From Talpa occidentalis (Eukaryota; Chordata; Mammalia; Eulipotyphla; Talpidae), in contig NW_023601212.1 of the NCBI RefSeq assembly GCF_014898055.3, positions 44,814,329 through 44,878,328 on the forward strand: a stretch of DNA of 64,000 nt. The letters are read 5' to 3'. This document shows, piece by piece, positions 22,031-33,903 of the stretch. Position 1 is the stretch's first letter. Every line of letters begins with the position of its first letter. Position numbers and translations under genes: made by a program. The notes under the pieces were generated by a model that had not been told where the DNA came from, did no database searches, and was given only the letters and a program-made list of their open reading frames with translations.

Positions 22031-23270
22031 ATGTAGTGTTTCTAAACTGTAGACTAGTGTAAAAATTGTAACACCATTATTCCACTAGATTAGAAAACTT
22101 ACAAATAACTTCATCATTTTAGAATATGCACTTCAATTTTTCTAGTTGGCAAAATACATTTGATTCATAGATCCAAATATCTTGAGTTCCCTTCCTAGAA
22201 AGGGGCAAAACTAATTTCATTAGAATGAGCTATATATTCAATGAATTCCCATTGTTAAACTTAGTAAAACATTCAATTTTCCAAAAAAGATGTTGGAAAT
22301 TACATAAGTTGTGTTAAAAAAAATTCAGAATATAGTTACCTTTGCTAAACTTTCAACAGAACTCATTGTCTAAGAGTTTGTAATTTCAGTGTATCCTAGG
22401 GGTAGAAATTCCAATCCAATCATTCTCAAATAAACAAAAAGGGAATTTTTCCTGAATCATCCTCTCTTTATTTCCCTTGTTTATCCCATTCACTTTTCAA
22501 TTTTTTTTCCTGCTGAAAGGGTTTATCGCATCTGCATCCATCTACTTTTTTAAGTGGTTCTGTGCCCAGACAAGGGAGCAGTCTCTGGTTTCTCAGTCTG
22601 GTCCCAACCTCCAACACCACTAGTGGATAAGCTGGGAGTAAGGTAGCTTCTGTCCACTGCTCTGCTTATTGGAAATAAGAAGGATGCACAAGGGGTAGGG
22701 GAACACCTGCTCCCAAGTTGGGCTCTTGAGACCCTCTGGTCAAGAGGCAAAAGAGGACTGGCTGCTCTGACACTGATGAGGACAGGCAGGGAGCCTATGT
22801 CTATTATTAGAAGGAACAAGGAAAGAGGCTCTGAGGTGACTTCTCCAGACGTAAGAGAGATTTCTTAAGTCCCAGGACTAGGAGTCTATATACGGTTTAG
22901 AGCTAGGGGTTGATAACAAAGAAATTAAATTTTATTGACTGAGGAAGTCGGGACAGTGGATTTGGCAAATGTCCATTTGTCCATCCAAGTGTGGTTCATT
23001 TTTCCCATTAATGTGAGCACCAATCAGCTGTAGCTCAGCAACTTTAGGGCCCATTTCACCACCTGGGTGAGTAACACAGGGAGACTGGATTTATGCAGTT
23101 CGGTTTGAACTGGTCAAGGATCAAGGTCTGTAGAACAATAGCTCAGAAAGGCACTGGTTGAGGGCAGGGGAGGAGTTGGGGAAGAAATTAGTTTAAACAA
23201 AAAACACTATGGCCAGGACATTTATGGAAGAAGGTGTCAGTCCTTGGTGTTGGCTTTATTTAACATGTTG
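22031..23270. other. No gene seen; possible ERV-related sequence at the right
   Basis: 22031-22540 is AT-rich and unassigned. 22550-23270 is of mixed composition and, because it adjoins the LTR-like block at 23270, could be ERV-derived. I see no protein motif to support that. Confidence 0.35.
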
Positions 23271-24010
23271 CTTATCAGCCTAATAAAAGCAAGAGAAACA
23301 GCAAAGTTTCTCCTGAAGTCCCTCTCTTTGTCTGGGGACGCGACCTATCTCAGTTCTACCTGACCAGGGAACTACAAGCTAACTTTTCTGGGTCAAAACT
23401 TGGTGTGGTGACTTGAGTTTAATGCAAGTCTTTGGCCTATTATTTCTTGATAATAGTGACAAAACCTCCTGATACCGAGTCAACCATTATTCTTGTTAGC
23501 TAGCATGAGTTAATTCTTATCAGGAAGCACAACTAAAATTAAAATATTATCCCTTTCAATATTCTTAAACACTTGTTTGTTTCAAATTAAACCATCACAT
23601 TTTCAGCTAGTTTCTATTATATTTCTCTTATTGGCCACCAGCCAAATAATGGGTCCTTTGCCTTCTGGAGAAAGAACTCACCAGTGAGCACTGGGTATAG
23701 TTGAAATGGGAGGCTTTATTAGAGACTTGTTTCCAAGGGACAAGTGCCAGAAAGAAGAATTCAGAGTTAGGAGATATTTAAAGGGTAAGTCTATAGGCCC
23801 AGTGGAGGAGAGGAGCATCACAGCTGTTCTGTGTTGGGCTACGTGCTGGTGATGGAAGCTTAGAGTAGAAAATTTAGAACAGATGCTTCACAAAGCCACA
23901 CAGGAGAGGTGAGGTAGAAATGATTAATAAGTCATTAAACCAACTATGGAAAAATTCATAGGCACAGGCCAGAGTTGGATTATGGAGAATTTTTGATAAT
24001 GAATGCCAGT
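23270..24010 (-). mobile_element. LTR-like block, inverted copy of 3300-4080
   Basis: On the - strand it follows the order of 3300-4080: polyadenylation-type 'ctctaataaagcctccc' (about 23725-23709), 'ggcaaaggaccca', 'gatggtttaatttgaaacaa', then 'aactcaagtcaccac'. The surrounding A/B duplication is in direct orientation, so either two related elements inserted independently or one block was inverted. Confidence 0.5.
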
Positions 24011-25140
24011 TTAGTTCCCTTGATCAATAAAAAGAAACAAAGTTCGAGGAGAGGAAAGTAGTTTAACTTGTTGACAAAGTGAGACCAGCAGCAGACTAGT
24101 GTCTGAAAGACCACCGTCCTGCTTTTTGACAGAGTGCAGGGGTATTTTTTCAGAGTTATAGGAAGTAAAGCAGGGAAGGGGAATGGGCAAAAGTTACCAT
24201 CTCATCCTTACGACACAAGCATCTGGAGATTTTGGAAGAGAAGTAGGTTGGCATCCACATGCTTTTGCTCAACTGGTGGTGAGAGCAATTCTGGTGCTAT
24301 TTTCCCAGCATGTTCTTTTTTCCTGGAATGTAAGAAAATAAGGTTGTTAAGCTAGAGGATAAATAAAGGAAATGGGAGGGGCAAAAATAGAGACAAATGT
24401 TTAATTAATGTATCATTCCCCTCCTGGCAGTTTGACCTTCCATGTCTGTGGGAGAAAGAGGTGGTGTAATCATATGCCTACTTCCTGCTGACCTGGGCTG
24501 TTGGGGATTTTATTATGGAAGGATTGATTGTATGGTAATACAACAGCCCTTCATTGCTGCATCATATATCCCACTGGCAGATATGACCTTTCATTTTTAT
24601 GGAAGTCCCTTTCTCAAAATGATGACATTTACAAATTTTTTGAAGCATTTGGATCACTAGTAGACATTTGTCTGATAGTGAGCAAATCTATGCAAAATAG
24701 TTAGGATCCAGTCCTGACTGAAGAGGCCCAGAGACTAATATTAAAAAGTTATGGAGACATAATTTGCCTCTACTTTCATCCCTCTAGTTTATCCAATCAT
24801 AAACTAAATGTAATTTCAGATCTTTTTTATCTATTTGCATAATCTCATAGGGCAGAATAACCAGGTGGAATATGGTTGGCTTTGTTGAACTCTCCATAAG
24901 TGTGCAATACTTAGCCAGTCAGACAGTCTTCAGAATCAAGGCCACTGTCTCACCAGGCTTCCCATGAGACTTCCTCTTCTTCAGGATTCCAGGGCTTTAC
25001 ACCAGGGTTATTCAAGCCTACCTATGGAGGCAAGCTTCACCATCAGAACTTGGAGGTTTCTAGAACCCTCTGCACAATAGTCCTGCACCATATACCACTG
25101 GGACCCCTGACCTTTCTATTCCCACCAAAACCCTCTCTCC
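24010..25140. other. No gene seen
   Basis: Unassigned sequence with no recognisable coding exon. The last part (about 24970-25140) is paralogous to 4320-4560, an L1 3'-UTR-like insertion that predates the duplication. Confidence 0.45.
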
Positions 25141-25149
25141 TCAGTTGTA

Positions 25150-25800
25150 TTTTTCACAGAAATTTTTTTAATCCTAAAATTTGTATGGAACAAAAAATAC
25201 TCAAGCATCTTTAGAAAAATGACTGACATCACACATTCAGAATTCAAACTATATTATAGAGTTATATTAGTCAAAACAGTATAATATTAGCATAAAAACA
25301 GACACATCAATCACTGGGACAGAATTAGAACCCAGAAATAAACTCACCCAATTATAATTGACTAATTTATGACAAAAATTACCAAAGATATTCAAAGAGG
25401 AAAGGATAGTTTCTTCAATAAATATTATTAGGAAAACTGAGCACCACCTTCAAAAGAGTGAGCTGTGCCACTAATTGACATTACACAAAAATCAATTTAA
25501 AATGGGTTAAGGATGCCATAAGATCTGAAACCATAAAACTTCTGCAGAATAATAAGAGGTAAGCTTTTAACTACTGGTCTTAACAATAATTTTTTATTTG
25601 CTTTCTATAGCAAAGACAAAAAAAGCATAAACAAACAAATGGGACAACAAATTTAAAAGCCTCTGAAGAGCAAAAGAAAACATCATCAAATTGAGAAGGC
25701 AATCTATACAGTTAGATAAAACATTTACAAAATATATCTGACAAGGGGTCATGTTCAACATATTTAAAGAGCTTAAGTGACTCAATATATTTTTGCTATT
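25150..25800 (+). mobile_element. Old L1 ORF2 fragment, paralogue of 4560-5125
   Basis: Same L1 tracts as in unit A, including 'caatcactgggacagaatta' (25310) and 'ttcttcaataaat' (25411). Broken frames. Confidence 0.7.
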
Positions 25801-26739
25801 ATGTATTTGCTATTGAGTTGTATGAGTTCTTTAAATATATATGTGATATATATACAGATGTCATATAGTTGATATATAAATGATACATACTTACATATAT
25901 GTTATATTAAACACTTTTATGAAAAATATTTTGAGCACCATGAGTGTTTCAGTCTTGTAAGAAAATCATTGCCTTGGATAGAAAAACATACAAGTTGATG
26001 TGTGTTGGCCAGTTCCTGCATCGCTCAACTCCAATGTGGGTACACATTCCCGGACCCATTCTTGTGAGGTCATTCTCAATCACCTTTGCCTATGCCCTTT
26101 TGACAGAAGAGGCATTCCCTTTATTATAGAAATATTGTTAATTAGCCAACATAGAAGCCATGATTAAAATATGGCAGTGAGCCTATATGTGATTGCTATG
26201 GTCAGGAATATTTGAATAAACCCTAAAATGTCAATGAAAAATATTCAATTGTTTCTATGACTCTTTAGACAAGGAAACTCACTTCAGAAATGCAAGGAGA
26301 GATCACTGTGGAGCCCCCTGTATGCCAGAGACCACACATGACCTCCTTCTCAGAGGAAGGGGTCCATTGGACTAGACGATTAGAGGCTCTCTCTCAAGGG
26401 GGAGGAGGCCCAATGGACTATGAAGGAGGACTGTGGGTGACTTGGTGCTGGGTGGGATCATGTATTTCTGAAGCATATGCAGTCTTGTAAGCCAATGCTA
26501 CCTCAATACAAATAAATAAATAAGCAACATATCACCCAAGGGTCAAAAATGGCACATCTGTATTGTTTTTCTCGCTTATCCCCAGAGAACTGAATCTCTC
26601 TGGGATTAAAGAGACAAAAAAAAAACCTGATTAATGAGGCTCATGGGAATCCAGCCTCTAAAGTCACAGAAATTTGGTGGAGTAAATAGACAAGAGAGAG
26701 TAAGGGGAAATTTAATGCTTTAAATTTAATGCACATACG

Positions 26740-27400
26740 GTGCCCTCTTAAGTCTGCTTTAATAATTACGGGTGAAAAGAAAGCACCACAGTGACATCCA
26801 AGGGTCATGAGTGGACCCATCTGCCTGACCTTCCTGGAGACAGAACTTCCCACTTCATCCATCAGCCAAGAAAGAATGTGGGTTAGTGAGTTCAGACTAT
26901 TTCTTGACAACTTCTTTTATTTTTTTTCCAAAAATTTATTTATTTATACATACAAGATCTGGGGTACAAGCCAGAGGAGTGGAGGGGGAGAGGATTCACC
27001 AGAGACAGAGTAGGGGACAGAACAAGCAGATTGACTGAAATACATTGCTGAGGGGAGCAGCAGGTGAGTCAAGAGAGGTCTGCTGCGCCATGTGGGTAGC
27101 TCCCTGGCCGGGAATTGAACTTGTGCTGCAGTGGCTGCGGATAGCTTTGTAGGTTACATCTTAACCCCTTATGCCACCAGGGAGGCCCTGCTCCCTGACA
27201 GCTTCTGGGTGAGCACAGCATCTTCACGGGTGCTGGGGGATGTGGAATGGCACAACAGATTCTTTTTCAGTATTGACTTTGGTGGAGTAAATCGACAACA
27301 GCCAGTAAAGGTAAATTTAATGATATAAAATGTGCCAAATACCATCTGTGATTCTGGTAGGAGATGCTGAATATACTTAGATACCTTGGGTTTTTTTTTC
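26740..27400 (-). repeat. Ancient unclassified repeat, copy 3 (SINE inside)
   Basis: The most complete copy apart from its SINE. The left half (26740-26913) matches 6325-6490 and 7527-7655; the right half (27190-27400) resumes with 'cttctgggtgagcacagcatcttcac' as in 6501-6520. Copy 1 is the empty site for the SINE. Confidence 0.65.
26914..27188 (-). mobile_element. tRNA-derived SINE in ancient repeat copy 3
   Basis: Complete reverse SINE, older subfamily. Flanks 'ttcttgacaacttct' on the left and 'ctccctgacagcttct' on the right are a diverged target-site duplication. The same insertion is seen, truncated, at 7656 in unit A. Confidence 0.9.
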
Positions 27401-28452
27401 TTTTTTTAATCAGTCTCCTCTGGTGTTGACTCTCAATTAAGAGACTTCCCTCCATCCATTAAAAACATTTCCTTACTGCTTCTCCTTTTTCCCACTGATG
27501 AAAATATTTAACATCCCATCTTTCACCCTTGTAGTTGATTTAAAAAAAATTGACTACTTAATGCATGGAAGGTAAGATATTACATATTTTCTCAAGGGAA
27601 ACAGATTTAAACCAGGGGAAGGGTCATGGAAATAGTGACACGTTCCTCATAAGGCACTGAAATCCTGGTGTTGTGGATGCAAAAGAAGTTGACTCACCTT
27701 GGGGAGATTAGCTGAAGTCTTTACAGACAACCTTAAAATAATTATCAAGGACTGAGACTTGATGCAGATGTGGAATTATTCCTGTAAAAAATAAAAAAAA
27801 AGGTAAGGGGCAGCAGAGAAATAAATGTAGGACTTATTAAGTTATATAGAGATTATATTTATTAAAGATAGAGTAAGGTGTGCATAGGAAATGACAAGTA
27901 GTTCTTGTTATGTGAGAAATAATGAGGGCAGGGCATAAAGAGTTAAATATGAGTTGGACCAGGGAGGCAACAAGGCAGAGAACAGAGATGTATGTCTTGG
28001 TTATTGCATTGCTACTTAATTTTGCAATTAGTGGAGTTAGTGTAGGACGCGTAGCAAATGGGACTCCTGATCAGATCCACTGAAAGATCACCTAGCTCAG
28101 TGTGACCGACAGAGTGTTGCCTGTGTCCATGCCCTAGAGAGAGGAGTAGCAGAAATCACAGTCTAGGTTGGTGGGAGATGAGGAATGACTCTATGAGCAG
28201 TGGAGACTCTGTATGTGCAAAATTAGCTAATCAATGCTAGGCACAGGTGAGCCTTTTTACATTATTCTATTTAATTATTTTGATAAATCGATGGGTTTTT
28301 TGTTGTAATTCCTATTTTATGGATAAAGAGTGTGAGACTTACAGCTATGATGTTCATGTCCAAGGCATGCAGTGAATCTGGAGTTAAGCACAGGACCTGT
28401 TGTTTCCAAAGGGTTTAGATTCTAATATTATTAAAATATATTAAACATAGCA

Positions 28453-28839
28453 ATAAATTGTTGGCGCCTTACCTCGTGGCATCAGGATACTCCCCCTTTC
28501 TGTGATTGGCTGTGCTTCTTTTGGCCCAGTGCGCATGACGACCTCCGGCGCACCAAATAAGGGCATGTGCCCTTCCGGGATTAGCTTCTTTTGGCCCAGT
28601 GCGCATGACGGCCTCTGGCGATCCGTATATGTGTTTGATCATTGGCTAGGCACTGTTGGCCTGCTTCTTCCGCTTCCGGTCCCCAGCTATAAAGCCCTGC
28701 CGAAACCGAAAGTAAACGAGACCTGCGATAGCTAAAGGAAGAGTGCACGTGTCTCCCTCCGTGGTGTACCCCTGTTCTTCAGGTCGCTGCTCTCCCCTCG
28801 AGAACCTCGTTGACCAGTCCGCGGGCTCGGACAATAAAT
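28453..28839 (+). mobile_element. Solo LTR of an endogenous retrovirus (28459-28833) with 6-bp target duplication
   Basis: A CpG-rich, 375-bp block begins TGTTGG and ends CGGACA, so has the TGT...ACA ends of an LTR. It is flanked by a perfect 6-bp duplication, ataaat, at 28453-28458 and 28834-28839. Six bp is typical of class II (beta-like, ERVK) integrases. U3 holds two copies of a 37-base enhancer-like repeat (28514-28550 and 28584-28620; two mismatches), each with a CRE half-site-like gcatgacg; a CCAAT-type attgg (28505); and the promoter tataaag (28688-28694). No internal viral genes are present, as expected after recombination between two LTRs. Confidence 0.88.
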
Positions 28840-28859
28840 TATTTAAAAGTTTTTAGGAA

Positions 28860-29800
28860 TAAATTTTAAAATTTTCAGATAGTACAAAGTTTCCATAAAG
28901 TCCATACCCAGTTTAACCTACTGAATTTCTCCCAACCAGGATACACATTACATTTATCATATTTCTCCTTAGGCTTCGTTAGGCTGTCAAGTTCATTAAA
29001 ATTCCCTTGTACAGTGAGAATGAAAAGATTTGAGAAATGGTCAGGCATTTTTGTAAAATGTCCCTGTAATTGGATTTGCCTAATGCTTTATTCAGAGTTT
29101 ACTGAAATTATGGCTTTTGGGGAGAAGACAATAATCCACTAAAGCATTGTATTGTATCCTCCCTTAATATGATGTGTGCATGCTATCAATATGACTTATT
29201 ACTGTTCACTGTGACATATATTACCTCACTGAATCTCTGTCAGATTTATTTATGGCATTTTTCCCCATTCAAACTGTGTTCTTTGTGAGGAAGTTATCAT
29301 GTAAACCCACACTTCATGGAAAGGCAAATATTTCCACCTCTTTCAAAATGGAATATCTACATAAATTGGATTTCTTAGCCTGAGATTTGTCTCTATTTTG
29401 TATGCATTTATTTGATTATTTAATATTTTTTAGTTAATTGATTTACTATCTTTTGTTTATATAAGCAAGGAATCATGGATATTTTTATATCTTTTTTCAG
29501 TCAATTTTTATTTTATTTTTTTGTGCATCCCCTTATTTTGCTGTTCTTATTTCATTGCTCAAATTGTTCCAGTTCTGGGCCTTGGAAGTTCTTGCAGATA
29601 CCTTCTGTGTCCCTTTGGTCTATTCTTATCATGCAGGGTTGTGTGCTTGTTGCTTTCTGGCACTGCAAGATGTCCCAGGCTCATCTGATATATCTCCTGG
29701 TCCAGACCTAGAAAAACTGCTTAAACAACAGTTCCTTGTCACTCCACATCTTCATCAAGCTGTATTGTTTTAATTAATATAATAACTATTGTTTACTTAT
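28860..29800 (+). mobile_element. Old repeat, L1 3'-UTR-like
   Basis: Tracts such as 'caaagtttccataaagtccataccc' (28886-28910) and 'gatttgagaaatggtcaggcattttt' (29028-29053) fit an old LINE 3' region that is common in mammals. A diverged relative occupies 46400-47270. Family assignment is from memory and weak. There is no gene. Confidence 0.45.
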
Positions 29801-30193
29801 TTGTTGATATTTTATTGTCACCTTACTAGACACTTAACCAGAAGAAAACCGTGTTAAGGATAATATTTTGAAAATTAATTTCACTGCCATTTCCAGTGCA
29901 TTAAGCAATACTAGGGGAAAAACATTAAACAATTGTTGAACAACAACAACAAAAATGCCTTAGCATATTTATAGTCAAAATTTGCCTTAAAAAATGTTTG
30001 GATTAGATCTAAGGATCTAATATTTTCAGTATCTAGAGAGGTTGCAAAATTTATATATAATTAAAAAAAATTTAGATTGCAGACACTAGTCTCATGTACA
30101 ATATTGAGTGATTTATTAATGAAATACGCTTAAATAAAGCCAGCTAATTTGTGTAAATTCAGTCATCAATGTCTATGTCTAAATTTATACAAT

Positions 30194-30210
30194 TATTGTT
30201 TATATTCCAG
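30194..30210 (+). promoter_or_regulatory. Splice acceptor upstream of OR gene 2
   Basis: The tract 'attgtttatattccag' ends in AG at 30209-30210, 16 bases before the ATG at 30227, as in OR gene 1. It is the expected joining point for a non-coding 5' exon. Confidence 0.65.
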
Positions 30211-30226
30211 CGATTTCATCAGCTAC

Positions 30227-31147
30227 ATGGAATCTGGAAACCAAACTCGTATATCAGAATTTATCCTACTGGGACTTTCAGAAGAAGCAGTGCTCCAGCC
30301 TCTCCTCTTTTGGTTGTTCCTGTCCATGTACCTGATTACACTCATTGGAAATCTTCTCATCATCCTGGCCATAATCACTGACTCCCACCTCCACACCCCC
30401 ATGTATTTCTTTCTCTCCAACCTGTCTTTCACTGACATCTGTTTCACCTCTACCACTGTCCCAAAGATGCTGTTGAACATCCAGATGCAGAGCAAAGTCA
30501 TAACCTATGAAGGCTGCATCTCCCAGATATACTTTTTCATAGTTTTTGGAGGATTAGACAACTTCCTCTTGACCGTGATGGCCTATGATAGGTTTGTGGC
30601 CATCTGCCACCCACTGCACTACATGGTCATCATGAACCCCAAGTTCTGTGGTGTCTTGCTTTTTGCCTCCTGGTTGTTGATTATTCTAGATTCTCTACTG
30701 CATACCTTAATGGTTTTACAACTGTCTTTTTGTACACAACTGGAAATCCCTCACTTCTTTTGTGAACTTAATCAGGTGATCCAACTTGCTTGTTCTGACA
30801 CTTTCCTCAGTGAGTTAGTCCTGTACTTTACTACTGGAATTTTAGGTGGAATTCCAGTCAGTGCCATCTTCTTCTCTTACTCTAAGATTGTAACCTCCAT
30901 TTTGAGAATCTCATCAGCTAGTGGCAAGTATAAAGCCTTTTCCACTTGTGGGTCTCACCTCTCAGTTGTCTCCTTGTTCTATGGCACAGCCTTTGGAGTT
31001 TATCTCAGTTCTGCTGCTACTGAAAACCCCAGAGACAGTGCAATAGCCTCGGTGATGTACACTGTGGTCACCCCCATGCTGAACCCTTTTATCTACAGTC
31101 TGAGAAACAAGGATATAAAGCAGGCCCTAGTTAAACTCTTCAGCTGA
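30227..31147 (+). CDS. Olfactory receptor, family 7-like (OR gene 2), intact, 306 aa
   Basis: Tandem paralogue of OR gene 1, with 34 substitutions over 306 aligned residues by my count and no indel. The hallmarks are all in place: N5-Q-T glycosylation site, GN at 41-42, LHTPMY 55-60, [15 protein letters not shown] from 118, C97/C179, FSYSKI 216-221, [10 protein letters not shown] 236-245, [12 protein letters not shown] 283-294. The open frame runs upstream to an ATG at 30149, but the start at 30227 is chosen because it aligns with OR gene 1 and the extra 26 codons cross the splice acceptor. It ends six residues earlier than gene 1 (FS then TGA instead of FRWETALT). AATAAA lies at 31484. Differences concentrate in residues 194-215. 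Membrane receptor of olfactory neurons by family; ligand unknown. Confidence 0.96.
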   Translation: MESGNQTRISEFILLGLSEEAVLQPLLFWLFLSMYLITLIGNLLIILAIITDSHLHTPMYFFLSNLSFTDICFTSTTVPKMLLNIQMQSKVITYEGCISQIYFFIVFGGLDNFLLTVMAYDRFVAICHPLHYMVIMNPKFCGVLLFASWLLIILDSLLHTLMVLQLSFCTQLEIPHFFCELNQVIQLACSDTFLSELVLYFTTGILGGIPVSAIFFSYSKIVTSILRISSASGKYKAFSTCGSHLSVVSLFYGTAFGVYLSSAATENPRDSAIASVMYTVVTPMLNPFIYSLRNKDIKQALVKLFS

Positions 31148-31985
31148 GAAACAGTCCTTGCATGGTAGTGTCCATTGTCTCAAGATTCCCTGCTCATGAG
31201 GAATAGGGCTCAAAGTCCTGAAAAACCTAAATCTTCATGCTTTTATTAGTTAATATGTACATGATCTGTGATGTACCTGATTTACCTTATATGCATAATT
31301 TAATCTTTCAGTTTTCCATACATTATAAAATTTATCTATATTTCCTTTACAATGTTAATCTGTGTTCATTGTAGAAAATAGAATGCATTGCATGAATTTT
31401 ATACAGTAAAATATTAATATAAAAAACAGAGCATTTATATAGTTATTTCCTTCTCTTTCCTTTATAATTGAATGAAATGGAAGAATAAATATATACTGTT
31501 GTTCCTAGCAGACAAAAAAAAAAAAACAATTTCTGCATTACATGGGAAATAACATTTTGTAGTAAGTCTATGTGAGTACCCAGGTACTCGCCCCATTAAT
31601 TCACTCCAGAAAATGTCACATCTGAAACTGGAATTGCCATCAGATTAAATTAACAATAATCCATAGTCATACTTCAAATTACCACTAATCTTTTTAACAG
31701 TAGAAACATAAGAGATGTCATAAAAATTACTATTTCTGGCCCTTTCAATATTTGTTATTATTACATGTTATTAATAATAATATTCTATTATTAATTTCTA
31801 TGATTCTCCAAATTATGTATTATTGTTTTCTTTTAATATTTTGATAGGCATAATACTTTCAGGAGACATTTTCTACTATAATTGGCTTCACTCACAGGTT
31901 ATAAATGTCTTATGCAATAATAGCAAGTTTAGGACAATGAATTTCTTTGGAGCAGGACACTATTGAATTTGGTTTTTTGATGGTA

Positions 31986-32210
31986 ATAATTTTTTAATTA
32001 AATTTTTATTTTATTTTATATATTTTTACATCATTTTTCATTTTTGCACAATGTATGCATTTTTATCTTGGTTATAATCCCCACACAATTCCCACCCCCC
32101 TTATTTTGACCCTAATCCTTTCTCCCTTCCCCACCCTCCGTAGTGTGTCTCTGGTTTATAGTTGCTTGTTGATTTTGATTTTTACTTTATTATAATTAGT
32201 CTTTGAACTT
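31986..32210 (-). mobile_element. L1 3'-end fragment, reverse, unit B only
   Basis: A T-rich run followed by 'ccccacacaattcccacccc' and 'ttattttgaccctaatcc', which is the L1 3' UTR in reverse (compare 20665-20700 and 58195-58235). Absent from the paralogous place in unit A (about 10410), so inserted after the duplication or lost from A. Confidence 0.82.
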
Positions 32211-32439
32211 CAACCAACTAGCTGAGAAAAGATGATGAATAACTTCCTTTGTTCAGATGGCACATGGAATCCAAAATTTCTAAAGTGTATCACATCAATA
32301 TATTTGTTTTTCTCTAAAATTATTTACTTTTTCCATAGAGTCTGTCAGAATTCATTCTCATGTATATTTTTCAAGTTTTTATAATAGAAATTAGAAGAAT
32401 CCTGCAATTATTTGATATTTGCCCATTTCCTCCTTCTTT

Positions 32440-33600
32440 CTAATTTGCATTTGTCTCTCTATCACACCCTCAGATATAACTTTCAATCTTGATGTGGAGG
32501 CAATAAGAGAGGGCAGAGAAGAGGCATAAGAACAGTGCGCTTTCTCTTGAAAGGTGAATATATTTTTAAATGAACTTATTACAGGATTAGACAAGGTGTT
32601 AAGTGCTTCATCAGATAGATCATAATGGTAACCTGGCGTAACACTGAAGCTTGTGTGTTCTTTGGTAAAATAGAGGATGCTGATTCCACAGAGTCTTCCA
32701 ATTGTAGTCATTGTTTATTCTCTTTTCAAATAATGCCTTGATTTTTACATGAGATTTTTAGCAAAGATATTTCTCATAATTTACCACACTGTAATCAAAA
32801 TCTTACTTTAATTTATATTCTACATAATTTCTTTATTGAGATCAGCGATTTAATTTATGCAGCACCAGAAATATCCCGGTCCATGGATTTTTCCCTGACC
32901 TAAAAATTCCCCTGTTGTTTTCTTTCTCTCTCTAACATGATCAAATGCTTCAGGCCACAACAAATTCCCTGAAAACTGATTTCTAACAGTCATGAGTCAC
33001 ACAGTCCAGTCACCTTCCAAATTGTCCTTCAATATGCAGTTCCTTTTAGGTATCTGAAGAAGAGACATTGTGAAATAGATTTTCCACTGCTAACCATGGG
33101 CCACCAGCATGTCCTCATGTAATGGAGACAGCAGCAGCAGCATCCTCAAACCAAATGAGATAAGCCATTAATTTCAGATGTCTCTTGGAAGGCCTGCTAT
33201 CCTTTTCTATGTAGAACAGTCTATTTTTATGCTGTTTTTAAAAACAGAAATCACTATAAGTATTTGAAGCAGAAATTCGTAAGTATATGCTTACAAAATG
33301 TTTAATGGACTGATGTCCTTTGAATACTGAGAATGAACTTTGGCACTGGAAACCAGATTATCTAAGAAAGCTGACATTTCTGCTTCATCAGAAAAGTGAT
33401 GGAATCAAGACCTTCCTGCGCTGAAATCATTGATTCCATAGACTCACTACATTTTCTGGAATCCAAGTAACAAGAAAACTCACCGTGAGTGTTGATGTAA
33501 GATTTACTCTGCTGCAAGATCTGTAGTTGTTGACCAATGGACATGAATGTCATTATTTTTAATTGTTGAATTTTACATTTAATTAATTTCATTTTAATTA
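32440..33600. other. No gene seen
   Basis: About 1.2 kb with no recognisable gene or repeat. The longest open frames are about 87-106 codons with no motif or family resemblance. Confidence 0.5.
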
Positions 33601-33617
33601 AGGTGACATTAATTTTT

Positions 33618-33903
33618 TTAAACATATTGCTTTTTTTTAGATTTATTTTTATTTATTTATACAAGCACTGGGTACAGTCAGAAGCACGGGAGGGTGAGAG
33701 AATTCACCAGAGCCAGAGCAGGGAGCAGAGCATGCCGACTGAAGTACACTGCTGAGGGGAGCAGCGAGAGGCAGGAGAGGTCTGCGCGCCATGTGGAACC
33801 CTCCTGTGGTGGCCAGGGAGCAGCCGGGGATTGAACCGGCGCTGCAGAGGCTGAGGGTAGCTTTGCAACCCAGTGCTCAACCACTGCGCCACGAGGGAGG
33901 CTC
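33618..33903 (-). mobile_element. tRNA-derived SINE with 16-bp target-site duplication
   Basis: Reverse SINE flanked by ggtgacattaattttt at 33602-33617 and 33904-33919. Near-consensus body. It lies about 60 bases left of the L1-1 5' end. Confidence 0.94.

Larger units (their letters stand above)
25140..32440 (+). repeat. Tandem segmental duplication, unit B (carries OR gene 2)
   Basis: Direct-orientation paralogue of 4560-10650. It holds an old L1 piece (25150-25800), the ancient repeat with its SINE, a solo LTR, OR gene 2 and a short L1 3' end. Differences from unit A are the LTR region and the L1 at 31986, both insertions or A-side deletions. Confidence 0.88.

Noticed and set aside
30149..30226. 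An upstream in-frame ATG that would lengthen OR gene 2 by 26 residues
   Set aside because: The extension crosses a good splice acceptor, has no counterpart in OR gene 1, and would put a non-homologous leader before the conserved MESGNQT start.
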